From assembly GCA_026874595.1 (NCBI GenBank), contig CM049313.1:18225508-18289507 (forward strand): a DNA stretch of 64,000 nucleotides, read 5' to 3'. The position numbers and the translations under genes were made by a program. Below, piece by piece: positions 57,331 through 64,000 of the stretch. Source of the DNA: Sipunculus nudus. Lineage: Eukaryota > Annelida > Sipuncula > Golfingiida > Sipunculidae. The notes beneath the pieces were generated by a model. It searched no databases. It was not told the origin of the DNA and saw only the letters and a list, made by a program, of their open reading frames with translations. The first letter of the stretch is position 1, and each line of letters begins with the position of its first letter.

Positions 57331-57403
<73 letters not shown>
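57316..57403. repeat. TA microsatellite
   Basis: About 88 bases of TA-rich repeat ending at the pogo-type end at 57404. Confidence 0.95.
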
Positions 57404-57407
<4 letters not shown>

Positions 57408-58508
57408 TGAACCTCTATAATGTGGGCACCCTTGGGACTGGATCAAATTAGAGAGGTGCCCACTATATGAAGGTAACAGCTGTCACATTCAGTGCAGCCA
57501 CCTACTTTGAAATATTACTACAGTTGCTCCTGATTTAAGAATACTTCATTAAATCATGTATGTACTTTATCCTTGTTTTTAGATTTTATGTTTATAAGCA
57601 AAAATTTATAATTATACATGTATATATACATAGATGTGTGTGTGTGTGTGTGTGTTATGATATGTATCGATAGATATAACCTACAAGGGTTGATCCTGTC
57701 ATTTAATTCTTTCTAATATTTTGATAGGTTACCAAATGTATCCTTAGATATACCATACTGTTTAACAAACTTCCTCTGAGACAAGCCACTCTCAGAATCT
57801 TTGAACAAGTACACGTTTAGGGCTATGCCAAAACTTTATATTTCAGATTGGTGTTGATATTTCAAAATTTACAGTCACAGAGAGTATGACACAAAATGCA
57901 TGCGAATAACAAATGTTTGGGTGCTAGTCATTTAGTGCAACTGCTAAGTAAACAGAGCATCAGGTTATTGGGTAAATGATCAGGGCGTCCACTCACGGTA
58001 CTAACTATGGCTATTCTTTTGGAACATTAGAAAGTCTAGTGACTGTCAAAACAAAGTATGCCTATCAGTCTAATTAATATGATTGGCTACTGAGTGGTGC
58101 ATTCACTACTTGCCGTAAACTATCAAAGGAACAGGTCTGCCCGGAGCATGTGCGGGCACATTAAAGTAGTCTAATTAGTGTGCATGTATCCCATGCCAAG
58201 CCTTGAGCGAAGAAGGCTATTATTATTATGCAATCAGATAGTAATACACCTCTTACCTTTGTTGATCTGTTTGATCATTATCCTTAACAGTTGAGATATA
58301 AATATTTAATAATTAACTGTTATTCACAATAAATAAAGCTCCGAAAGTTTACATAGGAAGATCCTTCAACTGGGAAAATCGATGTAGTGCCCACTATACA
58401 GAATATAGAGAAGAAAATAAATAGAAGAAAAAAAAATGTGACTGCCCAAAATTGCCCACTTTTTAGAGACCCACCTTATTGAGGTGCCCAATAAGACAGG
58501 TTTGACTG
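57404..58508. mobile_element. Pogo/Tigger-type non-autonomous element, 1,105 bp
   Basis: The left end AAGTTGAACCTCTATAATG and the inverted right end CAGTCAAACCTGTCTTATTG, both followed by GGGCACC, are flanked by TA and TG (a decayed TA). GTGGGCA and GTGCCCA motifs mark both subterminal regions. A GT tract (57633-57655) is inside. No transposase is visible. Confidence 0.7.
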
Positions 58509-58509
58509 T

Positions 58510-59290
58510 GTATGTATACTTGTGCTCTAATCAAGGTAATTGCCATGTTTTTTTCTTTCTTTATATTTTATGTCAAAATAATGAACTGTTTATTCAGAAA
58601 ATAAACTTTTTGATGTTTTTGTTTTCCAATTGGTTATGTTAATTGGATATTTATTCTTGAGATATAAACTTTGTATATATGTAATTCTGTGAATAATATA
58701 TTTGATATAATTATTTGCAGGAAAGAAAAAATTCCATACCTTTTATTGCATAACAATGAGTATGTTAGTTTAAATTTAAATTTTGCGGCGTAATAATAAC
58801 CAAAACGTGAAAGTACTTTCTTGTTTAAAAGCTTAACACATTTTACCATAAATAAATATAACTTTAAGCCTTCCAGGTTGTTTTCATTCTTTCCCAACTA
58901 TTTCGGGAGGTTTCTTATGCTATTTTTACTGTAATATTTTGCAAACGTACCCAGAGGTACGAGTACAATTTTTGATTTGAGAAACAAATTTTTCATATGG
59001 GCAGGGTCATGTTTGAAAAAAAGTTAATCTGAACTTGATAAGGATTATCTACTCGTCATCAAGCTCTTTGGGAAAAAAAATGTATCTTATGTTACTGTTT
59101 CGTGAGAGGCGGGCTTCTTTTTTCCCTTTGGTAAATTTTGTTTGCCGTTGTTCAGTTTCCGGCTGTACGTCTCACACCTCCGGACATCTGTAGAGGTAAA
59201 TTAAAGCAAACATTAGTTCATTAGATTGTCTGTTAAACAGCGACAATTATATAAATCTCACATACCAGCAAGTCATTACGCAAAATAAAA
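58510..59290. other. AT-rich DNA without a recognisable gene
   Basis: No exon, inverted repeat or domain was recognised. Confidence 0.5.
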
Positions 59291-59296
59291 AATAAG

Positions 59297-59630
59297 GTTG
59301 GATTATCAGGCATCAGAAATTAATGCGGGCGGGCGGTTTTTTATTTCAATTTTTTTGTATGTTTCGAAAAAAAATTCAAATGATAAGGTAAACGCATGAT
59401 AATAACATTTATTTTGCTAAACAAGTAAAAGCACTACATAACAATGGAAATTTTATTAAAATTGTATGATGTTATCTTCTTGAAAGAAATTTCAGAGCGG
59501 CTGGAGCTAAACATTGGTATATTTCTATTGAAAATCAAAATAAAAATTTTTGAAGATTTGAAATTAACGCGGGCGGTGCCTAAGAACCACACCTTTTATT
59601 TATTTTTTTTTTTTTGCCTTAAGTTTGCAG
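59297..59630. mobile_element. MITE with GGTRTGGTTCTYAGGCACC ends, copy 2 (opposite orientation)
   Basis: Inverted relative of 56310-56660. It has ATTAATGCGGGCGGGCGG on the left and GCGGGCGGTGCCTAAGAACC on the right, then the ACACC and TTTTTGCCTTAA outer end. Interior landmarks (AAGCACTACA, TTCTTGAAAGAAAT, TGAAAATCAAAATAAAAA) match copy 1 in reverse. Confidence 0.6.
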
Positions 59631-59639
59631 CTTTGCTTA

Positions 59640-61310
59640 TTTCATCTCCTTGATCAGACCGCATAAAATGTGATTCTAATCGGGTTTGATCTGCTTCTGT
59701 TTTGAAGAGGAACATCTGCCCACATTGTTGGAGTTGTTTCGAAATGGCCATTCACAGCGTTTCTGCACTTCTTATATCACAACCATTCAGTTCATCTTCT
59801 AAATAAACCAGTCACGTCTAATTTTGCAGTTGGGGCTGGTTAGCTGACGACCTCTCCTACAGCTAAAGAGAACAATGAAAGACTTATTCTCTTTGTGTTA
59901 ACAACCAAAACCACCTATATTTTAGCTCAGCTGACTGTTAGTCTGACTGTAGTACAAGACCTTATCAAAGTCTGGGTGGTTTGGTAAACCAAAGCAGGTT
60001 GTACTATGCGTGGGGAGGAGCATGGTGGAAGGATTGGAAAAGCCGGTTGTGTATCTAGAGGCCTTGGCGGAAGGATGAGTACACCCAGGGTATTTCGGAG
60101 GCTTTGGCGGAGGGAGTAGAAGCTGGTGTCTTTCAAAAATGAGAATCGGATGAGCGTCAAAATAAAACTAGTGTTTTTCGGTGACCACGAGAAGGATCCA
60201 GAAGCGGTTTGATTATGTGATTAAACAAGGAAAATTTTTCATACACCGTAAAGAAATGTTAAAATATGAAATATCTTTTAATGTTGAGTAACCAGCATGT
60301 AGAGCGTAGCGTAAACGAGGTATAACTTAAATACAAAAACATGGTAATATTGTGTATTGATTTTTGTTTTGAGAAAAATACCTGTCTACAGGTTCCAACA
60401 ATGGTAAGCGAGGTTAATAAAGAGCGCCTTTTTTTAAATTTTATGATTGCTTTAGTTCAACCTGTATATTTTTAATGCCTTACATTATGTTTTTTTTGGC
60501 GTCGATCATAGACATTAATAAAGCAAATGAAGGTATGTTTAAATAACATCATTGGAACAAATATTTTAAATTTATCAAGATATTGCCACCTTAATTAAGT
60601 AAACTTTGAACTTTAGTCTTTTTTAGCTTTGTTAACTTTGCGTTACATAAGTGTTACTGAATTAGTTTGTCCCAAAATAATAATACATCATCGATTGTCC
60701 CTTGTATGTGTATTTATCTATACATGCATGGATTTATTAGGGTAAAACGACTGTGCGAATATTAATTCGATAAAGTGACTTTGTAATCACCTTAAAGATG
60801 CGTTCTTTTCATCCTTTTAAGTTACGTATGCATACGGTAATTCCCCAGATATAAATACATCGAATAATGCCATATATAAATTCTATTTATTTGCTAATAT
60901 ACACATGTTAAGGTGCAACTGCAACCTTTACTCACGACAACTTTACGTAATATAAGTCTTAGTGAAATCCAATTTTTTCCGCAAAAAGTCAACAATTACA
61001 ACTTAATTCTGTTGTACACAGGTATGTTGTAACAGATAAGATACAATTTCGTTCAGATTATGATAAGGGGTTCAACCTTGTTGAACGTACAGTTTGGGTT
61101 TGCACCATGCAGTATCGGGTTTTTTTTAATGAGCTGAAGGATGTTGTGAAAAAGTTATGGTTCCTCTGCTGTCAATTTTGATGTACTTTCTCGCGGGTTA
61201 TGATAGTTTGGGGTACTTGAACAAACTATTACCCATCGGGTAGCTAGACCCATGCAGAGCAATAACATTGTCCAAATATAAGAGATTGAAATTGATTTCT
61301 TAGCCTGTTA
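59640..61310. other. Non-coding DNA without a recognisable gene
   Basis: A GC-richer patch at about 59990-60180 has short open frames on both strands but no recognisable domain. Nothing else is supportable. Confidence 0.5.
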
Positions 61311-61314
61311 ACAG

Positions 61315-61316
<2 letters not shown>

Positions 61317-61358
<42 letters not shown>
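61317..61358. repeat. TA microsatellite
   Basis: (TA)n of about 42 bases. Confidence 0.95.
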
Positions 61359-61362
<4 letters not shown>

Positions 61363-61997
61363 TTAAAATGCCGGAATGTATGCCCGCGGCTGTTTGACTT
61401 ACTGTTCGTACGCCCGTGTATGACCCATGTTTCTATACATAATATTTTATATCTGCACTGTATTCTTACTGTATTACTCTGAATGTCAGAAGAACATACC
61501 ATATATATATATATGACACATTTTAAAAATATAATGAAAAATATAATAAAATAAAAATATATTATATATTTGATATAAATATATATAATGAACAGTATAA
61601 AAAATTAAAATATATTATAAGTACGTACTTTGTATTTGATATAGGATGAAAAGAAGAAGAATTGAATGGTAAAACATTCATAAAAAGGGTCCAGGTGATG
61701 TCCATGATGTTCTATAAATACATAACTGATTATGCTTTTTTAAAAGTTTATTGATGCATCTGATTTGAAAAAAAATATGATACAATTCGTAGAAATGCAG
61801 ATTATATTATATATATATTAAATGTCAGATTAAATGTCTCTATGTACAAACTTAATGTTAATAAACATGATTACAAATCAGTTTTTTAGTGAATGGGCTT
61901 ATGTATATTCTGCTTAACATGCCTGATTAAAATATTGTATAGGCCTACAACAGGAGCAACTTCTCACAAACGTCCCTCAGCCCGGAGGAAGGTTGGG

Positions 61998-62000
<3 letters not shown>

Positions 62001-62057
<57 letters not shown>
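62001..62057. repeat. TA microsatellite
   Basis: (TA)n of about 57 bases. The 134-residue frame through it (61893-62297) is an artefact of the repeat. Confidence 0.95.
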
Positions 62058-62059
<2 letters not shown>

Positions 62060-62652
62060 GCTTGTCCCAGTGAACATGGCCCATACAAAACATGTCAAAC
62101 ATTTATTATATATATCAGCTGCTCTCTGTCCTCTCATCAATCATACATGTATACCTCTCCAAAGGGTAAATTTACATTTTAAATTGGATTTATACATGTG
62201 TAGATATTCTAATTTACAATCAACACGGTCAACTAACAACACGATATGTGTCACCACAGCACAGAAACTACAAAAACCATTTTACCCATTCTGGTGAAAT
62301 GGACTCTTCGAGCCAATCCAGGGCAACGTCCTTGACCCCTTGTTTACAACGCCTCTTGGAGAAACTGTCGCAAAGTTTGTAGACTCACATTTCAGGAAAA
62401 AATCGATTGTGAAAACAAAATGTAAGGTACAGTTTTCTATGTAAGATGGAAAATTAGGCGGATGTTTCTTCTACCCTATTTTGTTAGATTTTATATGATA
62501 TCTAACTTCACTTTATTTTCTCTCTCGCAAAAAACGGGTGGACCATAGGTCGTGGAACGGAGTATAATTATAAAATGTCTCACTGTTCTATCACATTCCC
62601 ATACAAGTATTGGTTACTCTTAATAAGAAGGACATACTCAATTGGCTAATTA

Positions 62653-62720
62653 TTCACGAGGGTTTCATTTTCGGGATTATTTCCTATTCGCGAATATCGC
62701 GAAATGAAAACCCTCGTGAA
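62653..62720. repeat. 68-bp hairpin palindrome
   Basis: TTCACGAGGGTTTCATTTTC on the left pairs with GAAATGAAAACCCTCGTGAA on the right around a 24-base centre. It may be a very short MITE or the end of a larger element. Confidence 0.7.
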
Positions 62721-62724
62721 CATA

Positions 62725-64000
62725 AAGGCAACCACAGTATCCGGGAAATTTTTTTAATAATCTCCTTGGAAGCCTGGATTTAGATCTCTGTTACATAAAT
62801 CCTCGGAGCTGTGGGGCTTATCCCCCCCCCCCCTAGAATAATACGCCTGTCGGGAGACCCATGCTCTCTAGTAGAGAAGGTTAATTAGCCATGGGCTACC
62901 AGTGTTGGTAAAAAATAACAACATGGCTGCAAGCAGTAAAATCGGGAGAAAATATTTTCCTTTTACTTTTGTTTAACATGAACATTTAAGTTTGGCCCTT
63001 GTATACTCGTGGTGTACTGTGCATCTGTTATTTGATGCTACGTCACAAAATATACACATATTCCCCGGCCTAGATATGTTACAAATACCAGGAACATTGG
63101 CATTTTTGGTGAACTTGCCAGTGAACATCAAACCAACTGTTCCTCGTGTTTACAATGAAATATACATGTTTGAAATATACATGTCCGGCATTCCATCTCC
63201 CGGAGCGTGACAGAAATGTACAAGCGTCTCTTGCATGACGTCACAAGTCAACCAGTACTTTAAAACACAGCGTATGACATACCGCGGTTAGCTAGGCTGA
63301 TAAAATGAACTACCAGTGACTAAACCAAGCGGCTACCCTCATCTTAACTTTACTGTAACAACCCAAAGAAACTTTTTTTTTTATTAGGGTTTGAAAATAA
63401 TTTAAAATGTATTAAATACCATGCGAATCTCACTAAATTTGTCCCCTAAACCTGACGTTCGCTAAACACCCGGTAAAAATAATTTACCCCTGTCCACCTG
63501 ATTTTTCGTGATTAACTCTACATAAGACAAACTTGGCAAACAAAATTTGCACCAGTGGCATAAAGAGTTGGTACCTTACCTACTAAGGATATTAATTTAT
63601 TTACTTTACGGCCTGGTTGACATGTCTCATATATATCCGTGGTTCATGGCGTCCCTAATAAATCGCTGTAAACAGGGGTCGGCAGCTCTTGATTATTGGT
63701 CCCGTGAATGTTGGTCCCTCTTCAGTACGTAACATCTATTATGACGTCATCACTTTTCCCTGAAATGCTCATTTCGCAGTTTAGTGGCAAGATGTCGCTA
63801 AAGAATAGACTAGTTACTAACAAAATGGTTTTGAATTGTTTATAGGAAAATTACACAAGGAAGTTATATAGTTAATTACGCATTTTCTCCTTTCTGTCCT
63901 AAGTTCAGTTTTGGCCTTCTTTGAATGGCAAAAAAACAAAATCGTGAAAAAAACATGTGGACAGGGGTCCTTGAACGGGCTATAAAAGGGAGAAACCCAA
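62725..64000. other. Non-coding DNA to the window end
   Basis: No exon or transposon domain was recognised. A C-run at 62822-62832 and short open frames only. Confidence 0.5.

Noticed and set aside
59927-60160. 77-residue minus-strand frame with proline-rich stretch
   Set aside because: It lies in a GC-rich patch open on both strands, with no recognisable domain or splice signals.
61893-62297. 134-residue open frame (+)
   Set aside because: Its centre is a TA tract read as a Tyr-Ile repeat, and the ends show no domain or conservation signal.

Overview
This is a repeat-rich, AT-rich stretch of animal nuclear DNA. The evidence for an animal is a Frizzled-type cysteine-rich domain split by a phased intron, a multi-exon secreted M28 metallopeptidase locus with consistent exon phases, and canonical GT-AG junctions. 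The repeat style (tRNA-derived SINEs, many non-autonomous DNA transposons, long TA tracts) and a GT15 mannosyltransferase gene suggest a marine invertebrate. A bivalve mollusc or another lophotrochozoan is my inference, not something the sequence proves. I found no bacterial-style operon, CRISPR array, rRNA gene or convincing functional tRNA gene.

Three protein-coding loci stand out. (1) 12884-13921 (+): an intact, uninterrupted 345-residue type II membrane protein of glycosyltransferase family 15 (alpha-1,2-mannosyltransferase, Kre2/Mnt1 type). It lies between two diverged, collinear copies of one long repeat (about 2.6-7.6 kb and 14.2-17.6 kb). (2) 33693 down to 29031 (-): the first two coding exons of a Frizzled-like gene, giving a signal peptide and most of the cysteine-rich domain. 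Later exons were not found. Its 4.3-kb first intron holds a minisatellite made from the end of exon 1 with its splice donor, and that array is split by a 3-kb hAT element that itself contains nested elements. (3) 49150-57176 (+): a seven-exon secreted M28 aminopeptidase-like gene with a C-terminal hydrophobic tail. Every exon phase fits, but there are three in-frame stop codons, a substituted catalytic aspartate and a tandem duplication that breaks one exon, so I read it as a young pseudogene.

The rest is mobile-element territory: a Penelope GIY-YIG relic (5.2-5.7 kb), a LINE reverse-transcriptase relic (12.0-12.4 kb), an L1-type element carrying ORF1 but no ORF2 with 16-bp target duplications (18.4-20.5 kb), a 335-bp satellite (27.0-28.9 kb), a 2.2-kb foldback element with a 9-bp target duplication (36.0-38.2 kb), pogo-like elements (31.4, 39.0, 57.4 kb), hAT elements (30.1, 46.6, perhaps 7.6 kb), several MITEs, and a second segmental duplication (41.5-43.4 and 44.5-46.4 kb) that carries a duplicated candidate promoter and first exon.

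The three genes do not form a pathway. The most informative signals are structural: gene parts copied into repeats, nested insertions with readable order, and a gene decaying beside a fresh tandem duplication. All alignments were made by eye; boundaries of old repeats are approximate, while splice junctions, stop codons and target duplications were read base by base.
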